Below are positions 5,694-12,738 of a DNA stretch of 15,401 bases, in pieces. The stretch is from Austwickia sp039812465 (lineage in GTDB: Bacteria; Actinomycetota; Actinomycetes; Actinomycetales; Dermatophilaceae): contig JBDIAS010000075.1 in NCBI GenBank assembly GCA_039812465.1, positions 1 through 15,401 on the forward strand. Reading direction: 5' to 3'. Positions within the stretch are counted from its first letter, which is position 1. Every line of letters begins with the position of its first letter. The position numbers were made by a program, and so were the translations under genes. The notes beneath the pieces were generated by a model that saw nothing but the letters and a program-made list of their open reading frames with translations, did not search any database and was not told the DNA's origin.

Positions 5694-6980
5694 ATGCCGA
5701 CCACCGACCCGACCTCGACCAGCCTGACCTCCACCCCCAGCCCGGCAGGGGCCATTGGCGCCGCCGACTGTCCGGCCCACGGCGACGTTCCGCTGGACTA
5801 CCCCTTCGAACCGCCGAGCGCCCTCGACGCGCCGGCCGAGTGGGCGCAACTGCAGCGCGAGTGCCCGGTCGCGCGCGTCCGGGCCGCCAACGGCGTCGAG
5901 GGGATGCTGCTCACGCGGTACGAGGACGTCAAGACGATGCTCGCCGATCCCCGGTTCCAGCGGGGCCCGCTCGCCGGTGAGGCCGGGGGATTCGGCGACA
6001 CCAGCGGTGGAGACCCGATGTTTGCCGCGCTCGGCTCGATCATGGAGGGCGAGGGCCACATGCGGTGGCGGCGCCTCCTGGGCCGGACGTTCACAGTCAA
6101 GCGGGTGGCCGCGATGAAGCCCGGGATCGAGCGCCTGGCCCACCAGTTGGTCGACGACATGACCGCCGACGGCGCCTCGGCGGACCTGCGCAGCGCGTAC
6201 GCCTTCCCGCTGCCGGTCTTCGTCATCTGCGACCTGCTGGGCGTGCCCGCGGACGACCGGGACCGCTTCTCGGAGTGGTCGGATCGCCTCCTCAACCTGA
6301 CGCGCTTCAGTCAGGAGGAGTCCTTGCAGGCGGGGATGGAGCTGTACATGTACATCCACGGTCTCGTCCAGGCCAAACGCCAGGAGCCGGGCGCGGACCT
6401 TCTGTCGGAGCTGACGACCATCAGCGACGAGGATCCCGACCGCCTGTCGGAGGCGGAGCTGGTCCTCACCGGGATCGGGCTGCTCGTCGCCGGGCACGAG
6501 ACCACCGCGAACATGATCGGGAAGATGGTGGCGATGCTGCTCGCCGATCGCAGCCGCTGGGAGGCCCTGCTCGCCGACCGCTCGCTGGTCGGCTCCGCCG
6601 TCGAGGAGTGCCTGCGGTATGACGCGAACCTCGGTTTCGCGATGGCGCGCCACGTCGACGAGGAGATCGGGATTGCCGACGTGACCATCCCTGCCGGGAC
6701 GACCGTGTGGTCGGTCATTTCGGCGGCCAACCGGGACGAGACCGTGTTCCCCGACGCCGCACGGTTCGACCCGAGGCGCTCGCCGAACCCGCACATCACC
6801 TTCGGGTCCGGCGCGCACTCCTGCCTCGGCCAGTCGCTGGCGCGCGCGGAGCTGCAGATCGCCCTGGAGGTGCTGCTGGACCGCCTGCCGACGCTGCGAC
6901 TGGCGGTCGAAGCGGACGACCTGCAGCGCCGGGACGGCCTGATCGTCGGCGGGCTGGAGGAGGTCCCGGTCGCCTGGTAG
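5694..6980 (+). CDS. Cytochrome P450 (bacterial class I)
   Basis: A 428-residue soluble P450 of normal length. The I-helix oxygen-binding motif is AGHETT (266-271), the ExxR of helix K is E305-C-L-R308, and the PERF-like segment is ARFDPRR (356-362). The haem loop is FGSGAHSCLG (370-379) with Cys377 as the thiolate ligand. All catalytic landmarks are intact. Such enzymes hydroxylate small molecules using electrons from NAD(P)H via a ferredoxin reductase and a ferredoxin; the substrate is unknown. The ATG at 5694 is chosen for its AGGAGG eight bases upstream; an ATG at 5661 lacks this and lies almost on the probable -10. Residues 1-20 are a Thr/Ser/Pro-rich tail. The divergent ferredoxin appears defective, so another ferredoxin probably serves it. 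Confidence 0.95.
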   Translation: MPTTDPTSTSLTSTPSPAGAIGAADCPAHGDVPLDYPFEPPSALDAPAEWAQLQRECPVARVRAANGVEGMLLTRYEDVKTMLADPRFQRGPLAGEAGGFGDTSGGDPMFAALGSIMEGEGHMRWRRLLGRTFTVKRVAAMKPGIERLAHQLVDDMTADGASADLRSAYAFPLPVFVICDLLGVPADDRDRFSEWSDRLLNLTRFSQEESLQAGMELYMYIHGLVQAKRQEPGADLLSELTTISDEDPDRLSEAELVLTGIGLLVAGHETTANMIGKMVAMLLADRSRWEALLADRSLVGSAVEECLRYDANLGFAMARHVDEEIGIADVTIPAGTTVWSVISAANRDETVFPDAARFDPRRSPNPHITFGSGAHSCLGQSLARAELQIALEVLLDRLPTLRLAVEADDLQRRDGLIVGGLEEVPVAW

Positions 6981-6981
6981 G

Positions 6982-6999
6982 CCGCGGGGGTTCCCGTGG
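6982..6999. terminator. Possible bidirectional terminator hairpin
   Basis: CCGCGGG and CCCGTGG form a 7-bp stem with one G-U pair and a GGTT loop, in the 29-base gap between the convergent P450 and antiporter genes. No U-tract follows on either side, so this is weak. Confidence 0.3.
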
Positions 7000-7009
7000 T
7001 CGACCTCGG

Positions 7010-8503
7010 TCAGAGGACCATCGCCGCGACCCAGCCGGCCGCCAGCAGGGGCAGGTTGAAGTGCAGGAACGTGGGGATCACCGTGTCCCGGATGTGGTCG
7101 TGCTGCCCGTCGGCGTTCAAACCGGAGGTCGGGCCGAGCGTGGAGTCGGAGGCGGGTGATCCCGCGTCGCCGAGTGCCCCCGCTGTGCCGATGATCGAGA
7201 CGGTGGCCAGGGGGGAGAACCCGAGCGACAGGCACAGCGGGACGTAGATCGTCGTGATGATCGGCAGCGTGGAGAACGAGCTGCCGATGCCCATGGTGAC
7301 CAGCAGGCCCACGAGCAGCATCACCATCGCCCCGATCGCCTTGTTGCCCGCGAACATCTCGGCGCTGCTGGTGACCAGCGAGTCCACCTGGCCGGTGTCC
7401 TTCATGACCTGCGCGAATCCCTGCGCGGCGATCATGATGAAGCCGATCATCGCCATCATCTTCATGCCGCGGTCGAACACGCCGTCGGCCTCGCCCCAGC
7501 GCACGACCCGGGCTGCCACGAACACGGCGAACCCGACGAGCGCGCCGAGCAGCAGCGAGTCGGCCCAGATCTGGATGGCCAGCGAGATCGCGATGGCCGC
7601 GAGGGCGACGACGATGCGGAACCGCGACACCGGCTCACCGGCCGCGTCGTCCGTTCCGACCTGTCCGGGCCCGACGTCCGCCCATGCCGCGGCGGTCGAG
7701 GACGCTCCGGCCGAGGACGCTCCGGCCGAGGACGCTCGGGTCGAGGACGCTCGGGCCGGCGCCGGGCCCGTGGCGGCCCCGGCGTGGGCGGGCTCTTCGC
7801 CGGCGATGGCGAGGTTCTCGTACGCCCGCGGCCTGCGGTAGGAGAAGAAGGCGATGATGAGCCCCGCCACCATGCCGAGCGCGGGGATGCCCATCGCGGA
7901 CATGACGTTGATCCCCGACGTGTCCAGGCCGGCCTTGTCGATGTTGGCCAGCAGGATCTGGTTGAGGAAGACGTTGCCGAACCCGTAGGGCAGGTACATG
8001 TATGTCGTGACCAGCCCGAACGTCATGATGCAGGCCAGCAACCGGCGGTCCACCCCGAAGCGGTTGAAGGCGATCAGCAGCGGCGGGATCAGGATCGGGA
8101 TGAAGGCGATGTGGATCGGGACCACGTTCTGACTCATGATGCTCACCGCGAGGAGGACCCCCAGCAGCACCCACTTGATCGGGCTGCGCGTAAGTGCCGA
8201 GGCGGGCTGCTCCGGCGAAACCTGTTGCGAACCGACGTGCGAGCGGGCGACGATCCAATTCGCGAAGGCCTGCGGCAGACCCGAGTGCGAGATGGCCACG
8301 GCGAAGGCGCCGAGCATCGCGTACGACAGCGCGATGCTGGCCCCGCCCGCGATCCCCGTCGTGAACGACTCCATGGTCTGGGTGAGTCCCATCCCTGCGG
8401 CGAGGCCTCCCACGAGCGCTCCGAGGATGAGGGCGATGACGACGTGCACACGGGCGAGAGCCAACCCGAGCATCACGACGACGGCGAGCACGACGGCGTT
8501 CAT
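7010..8503 (-). CDS. Na+/H+ antiporter-family permease (YuiF-like)
   Basis: A 497-residue polytopic membrane protein. Hydrophobic helices include residues 3-18, 20-38, 55-72, 111-125, 130-147, 154-170, 203-221, and several more after 295. The architecture matches the Na+/H+ antiporter C-superfamily related to B. subtilis YuiF: an N-terminal helix pair, then two homologous halves. The C-terminal half has a conserved-looking GIGSSFSTLPIITTIYVPL and GTAGALGDAGSPASDSTLGP, likely re-entrant or ion-binding loops. Family members exchange Na+ or import amino acids or organic acids; the substrate is unknown. The ATG at 8503 has AAGGAA about 7 bases upstream. The central cytoplasmic loop (about 223-292) contains an Ala/Ser-rich repeat encoded by four 15-bp units. 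It is convergent with the P450 and divergent from the thioesterase. Confidence 0.85.
   Translation of the reverse strand: MNAVVLAVVVMLGLALARVHVVIALILGALVGGLAAGMGLTQTMESFTTGIAGGASIALSYAMLGAFAVAISHSGLPQAFANWIVARSHVGSQQVSPEQPASALTRSPIKWVLLGVLLAVSIMSQNVVPIHIAFIPILIPPLLIAFNRFGVDRRLLACIMTFGLVTTYMYLPYGFGNVFLNQILLANIDKAGLDTSGINVMSAMGIPALGMVAGLIIAFFSYRRPRAYENLAIAGEEPAHAGAATGPAPARASSTRASSAGASSAGASSTAAAWADVGPGQVGTDDAAGEPVSRFRIVVALAAIAISLAIQIWADSLLLGALVGFAVFVAARVVRWGEADGVFDRGMKMMAMIGFIMIAAQGFAQVMKDTGQVDSLVTSSAEMFAGNKAIGAMVMLLVGLLVTMGIGSSFSTLPIITTIYVPLCLSLGFSPLATVSIIGTAGALGDAGSPASDSTLGPTSGLNADGQHDHIRDTVIPTFLHFNLPLLAAGWVAAMVL
7696..7755. repeat. 15-bp x 4 in-frame minisatellite within the permease gene
   Basis: Four adjacent units of the form (T/C)CGAGGACGCTC(C/G)GG differ only by single bases. 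Read on the minus strand they encode five-residue units (ASSTR, ASSAG, ASSAG, ASST) at about residues 252-270, in the loop joining the two halves of the permease. Fifteen bases equals five codons, so copy-number change keeps the frame. Confidence 0.85.
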
Positions 8504-8532
8504 GGCGGTTCCTTCGGCAGGGGGCGACACAC

Positions 8533-8538
8533 AACCTA
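8533..8538 (-). promoter_or_regulatory. Candidate -10 element for the permease
   Basis: On the minus strand TAGGTT fits TAnnnT, 29 bases upstream of the ATG at 8503, leaving a leader that includes the AAGGAA ribosome site. No clear -35 was seen. Confidence 0.4.
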
Positions 8539-8541
8539 ACG

Positions 8542-8551
8542 GGCACGTGCC
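8542..8551. promoter_or_regulatory. Perfect palindrome GGCACGTGCC, candidate operator
   Basis: A 10-bp perfect palindrome with a CACGTG core lies just upstream of the candidate permease -10, where a repressor would compete with polymerase. A direct repeat of CGGGCACG (8540-8547 and 8556-8563) overlaps it. The position supports a regulatory site, but no regulator gene is nearby. Confidence 0.4.
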
Positions 8552-8698
8552 GTGACGGGCACGCGACGTCTGGGAGACCCACGTCTCCACGCGGGGGCCC
8601 TCGATGCGCTCGGCCAGGCGTGGGAGAATGGGCCCGCCGAGCCCCGGCGCGCAGTTCGTACGACGCCTGCGCGCGGCCCGTCCGAGAGGAGCCACCCC

Positions 8699-9292
8699 GT
8701 GTCGGAGAAGCCAGCTTCACCTCACGTGCCGGACGCGAGTGCACACGCCGTCGGCGACCAGGCAGTTGACGGCCACGCTGTCGGCGACCAGGCCGGGGGG
8801 CCGCGTCCGGACGACACGCGCATGACGCTGTCGGGGATCATGCGGGCGGGCGACACGAACCTGCTGGGCACCGTTCACGGCGGCCTGGTGATGAAGGCCG
8901 TGGACGAGACCGCGGGAGCCGTGGCCGCGCGGTTCTCCAAGGGTGGGGCGGTGACCGCCTCGATGGACGAGATGATCTTCCTCTCGCCGGTGCGAGTGGG
9001 GGACGTCCTCACCGTGCACGCGATGGTCAACTGGGCGGGACGCAGCTCGATGGAGGTCGGCGTCCGCGTCGAGACCACCCGCTGGGACGTGCTGGCCGAG
9101 CCGGTGCACGTGGCGACGGCCTACCTGGTCATGGTCGCCGTCGACCCCGACGGTCGCCCTCGCCCCGTACCGCAGTTGCGCCTCGAGACCGACCTGCACC
9201 GACGCCGGTTCGCCGCGGCTCAGATCCGGCGGGAGCACCGCCTGCGGATGCGCGAGGCGCTCAGGCAACTGCGGGCGCAGAGCGAGGCCTGA
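8699..9292 (+). CDS. Hotdog-fold acyl-CoA thioesterase (YciA/BFIT-like)
   Basis: A 197-residue cytosolic protein with one hotdog domain at about 42-155. NLLGTVHGGLVMKAVDETAG (54-73) is the signature of acyl-CoA thioesterases of the YciA/ACOT group, with Asn54, the HGG turn (60-62) and Asp69 as the likely catalytic acid. MDEMIFLSPVRVGD (89-102) is the next conserved strand and loop. It hydrolyses acyl-CoA to free acid and CoA; the chain length preferred is unknown. The GTG at 8699 is chosen because GAGAGGAG lies about 8 bases upstream; the frame is open earlier but without a ribosome site. Residues 1-41 are a family-atypical low-complexity tail containing a duplicated HAVGDQA. A basic C-terminal helix (165-193) is also extra. 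Confidence 0.88.
   Translation: MSEKPASPHVPDASAHAVGDQAVDGHAVGDQAGGPRPDDTRMTLSGIMRAGDTNLLGTVHGGLVMKAVDETAGAVAARFSKGGAVTASMDEMIFLSPVRVGDVLTVHAMVNWAGRSSMEVGVRVETTRWDVLAEPVHVATAYLVMVAVDPDGRPRPVPQLRLETDLHRRRFAAAQIRREHRLRMREALRQLRAQSEA
8744..8793. repeat. 30-bp-period direct duplication in the thioesterase N-terminus
   Basis: A 20-base unit (CACGCYGTCGGCGACCAGGC) occurs at 8744-8763 and 8774-8793, a 30-base period with one mismatch. It encodes HAVGDQA twice in the hydrophilic tail before the hotdog domain. Confidence 0.8.
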
Positions 9293-9353
9293 GGAGCCAT
9301 AGCTGAGGCGCCAGGGCGGAGGGGCCGCGAGCGCCGTGGGCAGGAGCGTGGGG

Positions 9354-10400
9354 TCAGCGACGCGGCGGATGAGCGAGCAGATCGCCCAGGACGGTTGCCG
9401 CGTGATCGGTCATCTCGTCGTCGATGTCCAGGTGCCACACGTACCGGGCGTGGCGCGCGTCCGTCGGATAGCCGAGGACACCCGCCTGCGCGGCGGCGGC
9501 CACGAAGTCGGGTGCCGCCCATCCCTGCCGGGACACGTCGAGCACGAGGATGTTCGTATGGACGTGGGCCGGGTCGACCACCTCCGGGTATGACTCGCCC
9601 AGCGCCCGGGCGCTCCGGTGGGTGCGCTCGTGGTCGTCAGCGAGCCGCGCCACGTGGTGCTCGATGGCGTGCAGGCCCGCTGCGGCGAGAATCCCGGTCT
9701 GGCGCATCCCGCCGCCGAGCCGCTTGCGGAGAATGCGCGCCCGCGCGATCTGCTCGGCCGACCCGGCCAGCACCGACCCGATGGGCGCGCCCAGCCCCTT
9801 GCTCAGGCAGACCGAGACCGTGTCGGCGCACGCGCCATACTCCGCGAGAGGGACTCCGGCGGCGACGTGCGCGTTCCAGAGCCGCGCGCCGTCGAGGTGC
9901 ACGGCCACCCCCACCGCGGCGGTCGCCTCGCGGAGGCGTCGCATCGACTCGATCGGCTGCACGGTGCCGCCGCCGAAGTTGTGGGTGTTCTCGACGACGA
10001 CGCAGGCGGTGCTGACCTGGTATGGGCCCCCGTCGGGGACCATCACCTCCAGCGCCTGGTCGACGTCCAGCAGCCCGCGCTGCGCCACCCAGCTACGGGT
10101 TGTGACGCCGGAATAGGCGGCGGCCGCGCCGAGTTCGGCGCGCAGGACGTGCGCCAGGTGGTCCGCGATGACCTCCTGACCGGGCCCGGCGTGCAGGCGC
10201 ATCCCGACCTGGTTGGCCATGGACCCGGTCGGCGTGAACAGCGCGGCCTCGTGCCCGAGCAGCGCCGCCACCCGGGCCTCCAGCGCGGCCGCGCTCGGGT
10301 CCTCCCCGTAGACGTCGTCCCCGACCCGCGCGTCCAACATCGCCGCACGCATCGCGGCGGTCGGGCGGGTCAGGGTGTCCGAGCGAAGGTCGGCGATCAC
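9354..10400 (-). CDS. Low-specificity threonine aldolase (PLP-dependent)
   Basis: A 348-residue PLP enzyme of fold type I. It cleaves threonine or allo-threonine to glycine and acetaldehyde. Landmarks in order are LRSDTLTRPTAAM (5-17), GDDVYGEDP (27-35), FTPTGSMANQ (55-64, phosphate-binding), ADHLAHVLRAE (79-89, with a histidine expected to stack on PLP), HLDGARLWNA (168-177), and SVCLSKGLGAPIGS (196-209) with Lys201 as the Schiff-base lysine. Length is normal and all key residues are present. The start is GTG at 10400, with AGGAGA five bases upstream. It is divergent from the alpha/beta hydrolase, and the ~100-base spacer should hold both promoters. Stereochemical preference (L- or L-allo-) cannot be told. 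Confidence 0.92.
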   Translation of the reverse strand: MIADLRSDTLTRPTAAMRAAMLDARVGDDVYGEDPSAAALEARVAALLGHEAALFTPTGSMANQVGMRLHAGPGQEVIADHLAHVLRAELGAAAAYSGVTTRSWVAQRGLLDVDQALEVMVPDGGPYQVSTACVVVENTHNFGGGTVQPIESMRRLREATAAVGVAVHLDGARLWNAHVAAGVPLAEYGACADTVSVCLSKGLGAPIGSVLAGSAEQIARARILRKRLGGGMRQTGILAAAGLHAIEHHVARLADDHERTHRSARALGESYPEVVDPAHVHTNILVLDVSRQGWAAPDFVAAAAQAGVLGYPTDARHARYVWHLDIDDEMTDHAATVLGDLLAHPPRR

Positions 10401-10488
10401 GGCGTCTCCTGCGGAATGTCGGGCCTGCCCATGATGCCTCCCGTCAGGAGGGCGCGGGGTGTTCCCTGCCGCGCCGCGCCGAAGGCGC

Positions 10489-10494
10489 TAGCCT
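10489..10494 (+). promoter_or_regulatory. Candidate -10 for a leaderless transcript (alpha/beta hydrolase)
   Basis: TAGCCT fits TAnnnT and ends seven bases before the ATG at 10502. No ribosome site precedes that ATG. In Actinobacteria this spacing is typical of leaderless mRNAs whose first base is the A of the start codon. Confidence 0.55.
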
Positions 10495-10501
10495 GTGCGC
10501 G

Positions 10502-11434
10502 ATGTCTGCGCTGGCGAATCGTTCCGTGGAGTTCGCCGACGGGACGCTCGCTGTCCGCGACCACGGCGGTGACGGACCGACGGTGGTCCTGGTGCATGCC
10601 CTCGGCATGAGCGCCATGAACTGGCAGCGTGTCGCCGTGCGGCTGCGCGAGTCGTGCCGGGTACTCGCGATCGACTACCCAGGGCACGGCCAGTCGACCG
10701 CGAGCATGCGGAACCCGTACTCGGTGTTCGAGTGCGTCCTGGCGGTCGCTCGCGGCCTGGATCTGCCGCCGGCCCTCCTCGTCGGTCATGACCACGGCTC
10801 GCTTGTGGTGGCCGAGGCGGTCACGGCCGCGCCGGAACTCTTCACGGGGGGCGTGGCGGTCGGCGGGAGCATCGCGCGCACGCGCGAAGAGATGCAGTTG
10901 ATGTGCGACGTGGCCTCGTCAGAGTTCTTCATCGAGTCGATGCGCACGCGGTTCCGGTTCGGGGCCCGCGGAGATGGCCCGCTGGAGGCGGAGGCATTGA
11001 TCGACGACGTCATGGAGCGCGCCGCGGAGGACTGGATCATGCGCGGCCTGACCGGCCTGCGGGAGGAACGCGCCTACTGCATCCGCTACCTGGACGAGAC
11101 GCGCTGGATCCATCAGCCGGACCCCGAGGACGTGGCGATGGTGGGCCGCTTCCCGAGCAGCAGCCCTTACTTCCCGACCATGGACCTCGCCGCCGGCTAC
11201 CAGGTCCCGATGTGGATGGTCCAGCTCAGCCACGGCCAGGACGTCCAGCTCGCCGACCGCGAGCAGGAGTTGGCGGCGCAGCACGAGGCGCTGCGGGTCG
11301 TCCCCTTCCGGTCGGGCCAGTGGCCGCAATTCACCAGGCCCGGCGCCCTGGCCAGGCTGATCGACCTCATCGCCCAGGATCCGACGGGTGATCCCGCGCA
11401 GTGGGAGCAGTCGTCGCGCTCGCTGCTGGCGTAG
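10502..11434 (+). CDS. Alpha/beta hydrolase-fold protein with Asp nucleophile position and no catalytic His
   Basis: A 310-residue alpha/beta hydrolase. The oxyanion segment is VHALGMSAMNW (31-41), strand 4 and its turn are LAIDYPGHGQS (55-65), and the nucleophile elbow is VGHDHGS (94-100). That places Asp97 where most members have Ser, as in haloalkane dehalogenases and epoxide hydrolases (GHDWGG). The usual C-terminal catalytic histidine (typically SGHWPQxExP) is Gln273 here, in SGQWPQFTRP, a CAG codon one base from CAC. A candidate acid is Asp247 in LSHGQD. A covalent ester could form on Asp97 but would probably not be hydrolysed, so the protein may be inactive, may use a different residue (His96, His98 or His244), or may bind ligand only. 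Expression looks leaderless. The 3' end overlaps the convergent SGNH gene by 68 bases. Confidence 0.82.
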   Translation: MSALANRSVEFADGTLAVRDHGGDGPTVVLVHALGMSAMNWQRVAVRLRESCRVLAIDYPGHGQSTASMRNPYSVFECVLAVARGLDLPPALLVGHDHGSLVVAEAVTAAPELFTGGVAVGGSIARTREEMQLMCDVASSEFFIESMRTRFRFGARGDGPLEAEALIDDVMERAAEDWIMRGLTGLREERAYCIRYLDETRWIHQPDPEDVAMVGRFPSSSPYFPTMDLAAGYQVPMWMVQLSHGQDVQLADREQELAAQHEALRVVPFRSGQWPQFTRPGALARLIDLIAQDPTGDPAQWEQSSRSLLA

Positions 11435-12239
11435 CCGCAGCCACCTCCTGGACCGCGCTCACCAGCACCGGCAGGATCGCCGCGGCCGCCCGCCGGTAGC
11501 CGGCCGAACTGGGATGGAATCTGTCGGCGCTGAACATCACGTCCGGCTCGGCGGCGAAGGCCGGTCGCAGGGCGGAACCGAGGGGGACGACGTACGCGCC
11601 GTGGCGACGGGCCGTACGCGCCTGCGCGGCGGCGAGCCGCCTCGACGCCTGCGAGGCGATCGTCCGCAGGGGCTGGGGCACGGCGAGCAGAGCGCCCAGG
11701 TCCGGGCACGTGCCCACGACGACGATCGTGCCCTGCGCGCGCAGCGTGTCGATGCAGTGGGCGAGGTGCCGCACGGAGTCGGCGAGGGCGACCTGATGCG
11801 TGACGTCGTTGCCGCCGATCACCACGACCGCGACGTCGGCCCGGTATCCGCGGGGAAGGGCCGCGAGCTGGGCGTCCAGCCACGGTGATTCGGCGCCCAC
11901 CTGGGCGCGCGTCGTCAGCCGGACGGAACGTTCGGTGCGCTTGCCGAGGCCCTTGGCCAGACGTGCGCCGAGGGTGCGACCCGGCCGGTCGGCGCCCAAG
12001 CCGGCCGCGACCGAGTCGCCCAGCAGCAGGAGGTCGATGCGCCCGGGATGGCGCTTGCGATAGGTGCGGTCGGCCGCGAGTGCGATCTCGCCGAACGGCT
12101 TGCCGATGATCCCGCGGGCGACCTCCGACTGGTGGCGCACCAGGGCCTGCGCGGCCACGAGCACGCCGCTCCCGGCGAGCGCCGCCGCGACGCCCGTCCC
12201 CACCGCGATGCCGAGGCGTCGCCTCGTCGACCGTGCCAC
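11367..12239 (-). CDS. SGNH/GDSL-family hydrolase, membrane-anchored
   Basis: About 290 residues. Block I LLLGDSVAAG (71-80) gives nucleophile Ser76, block III GGNDVTH (142-148) gives Asn144, and block V DRFHPSSAGY (239-248) gives Asp239 and His242, so the catalytic set is complete. An N-terminal hydrophobic segment (about 10-32) after RSTRRR suggests a signal anchor with the enzyme facing outside. Such enzymes act as lipases, esterases or sugar deacetylases; the substrate is unknown. The start is uncertain: the frame is open past 12800, but a terminator at 12347-12374 separates the upstream reading. The GTG at 12239 is preferred, with a TTG at 12251 as the alternative; neither has a well-placed ribosome site. 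The last 22 codons overlap the convergent hydrolase gene and are Ala/Thr-rich. Confidence 0.85.
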   Translation of the reverse strand: MARSTRRRLGIAVGTGVAAALAGSGVLVAAQALVRHQSEVARGIIGKPFGEIALAADRTYRKRHPGRIDLLLLGDSVAAGLGADRPGRTLGARLAKGLGKRTERSVRLTTRAQVGAESPWLDAQLAALPRGYRADVAVVVIGGNDVTHQVALADSVRHLAHCIDTLRAQGTIVVVGTCPDLGALLAVPQPLRTIASQASRRLAAAQARTARRHGAYVVPLGSALRPAFAAEPDVMFSADRFHPSSAGYRRAAAAILPVLVSAVQEVAAATPAASATTAPTARDHPSDPGR

Positions 12240-12346
12240 GCTCCCGTTCAACCAGGTCCGGATGAACGGCCCGGTGAACGCGCGGGATGAAGTGGGCGCA
12301 GGGCAGGTGAGGTCCTGGTGACATCTGCGGCCCCGGACAGCAAGAA

Positions 12347-12374
12347 GGGCACCCACCGTCGTTGGTGGGCGCCC
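12347..12374 (-). terminator. Intrinsic terminator after the frameshifted small gene
   Basis: On the minus strand GGGCGCCCACC and GGTGGGTGCCC form an 11-bp stem (one G-T pair) with an AACGAC loop, followed by TTCTTG. It lies 26 bases after the TGA at 12401 and ahead of the SGNH gene. It is the clearest terminator in the window. Confidence 0.75.
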
Positions 12375-12400
12375 CGTTACATTCGGGCCTTCGCGGCCGC

Positions 12401-12614
12401 TCAGCGCTTCTGCTTCTCGTCGACGGTCTCGACCACCGGGTGGTGGACCTCCGCCATGACGTCGCAGTAGGCCTTGTAGAGCTTCTTCCACATGATGTAG
12501 TTGTTGTCCTTCCCATTGTTCGGATTCGCTACCGCTCGGCGTAATCACGAACCCCCGGATCTCCCGGGCGGTGAGTACGACGCTGGACCGGTTTCGTCCG
12601 CCGAACACTTCCAT
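12401..12614 (-). pseudogene. Small gene (~70 aa) interrupted by an apparent +1 frameshift
   Basis: An ATG at 12614 has a near-ideal GGGGGAGG six bases upstream and reads MEVFGGRNRSSVVLTAREIR then GFVITPSG with G/C-rich third positions to about 12545. From about 12530 the good bias moves to the +1 frame, which reads NPNNGKDNNYIMWKKLYKAY then CDVMAEVHHPVVETVDEKQKR and stops at TGA 12401, followed by a strong terminator. That second frame has no usable start except an internal ATG at 12493. The unshifted frame has A/T-ending codons there and would run into the SGNH gene. One surplus base between 12552 and 12521 would explain it; joined, the product is about 70 residues, soluble and charged, with an aromatic/basic core. 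I do not recognise a named family. A sequencing error, real decay or programmed frameshifting are all possible. Confidence 0.6.
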
Positions 12615-12726
12615 TGTACGCCTCCCCCGAACTGACATATCCGGGGAGGTCGGGCGCTTGCCGCCGCGGGGGGCCGAACGGATCTCTCCGGCCGATCTCG
12701 GGCGCGACGGCGCCCTCGTGGCTGGG

Positions 12727-12732
12727 TAGGGT
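12727..12732 (+). promoter_or_regulatory. Candidate -10 for a leaderless transcript (glycosyltransferase)
   Basis: TAGGGT fits TAnnnT and ends six bases before the GTG at 12739. No ribosome site is present, so a leaderless mRNA is the simplest reading. Confidence 0.5.
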
Positions 12733-12738
12733 CGAGCC

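Noticed and set aside
5634..7235. A 533-codon open frame on the minus strand across the P450 gene
   Set aside because: It is antisense to a P450 with every family motif. Its product is Arg/Gly/His/Asp-rich without recognisable motifs, a common artefact of G+C-rich codon bias.
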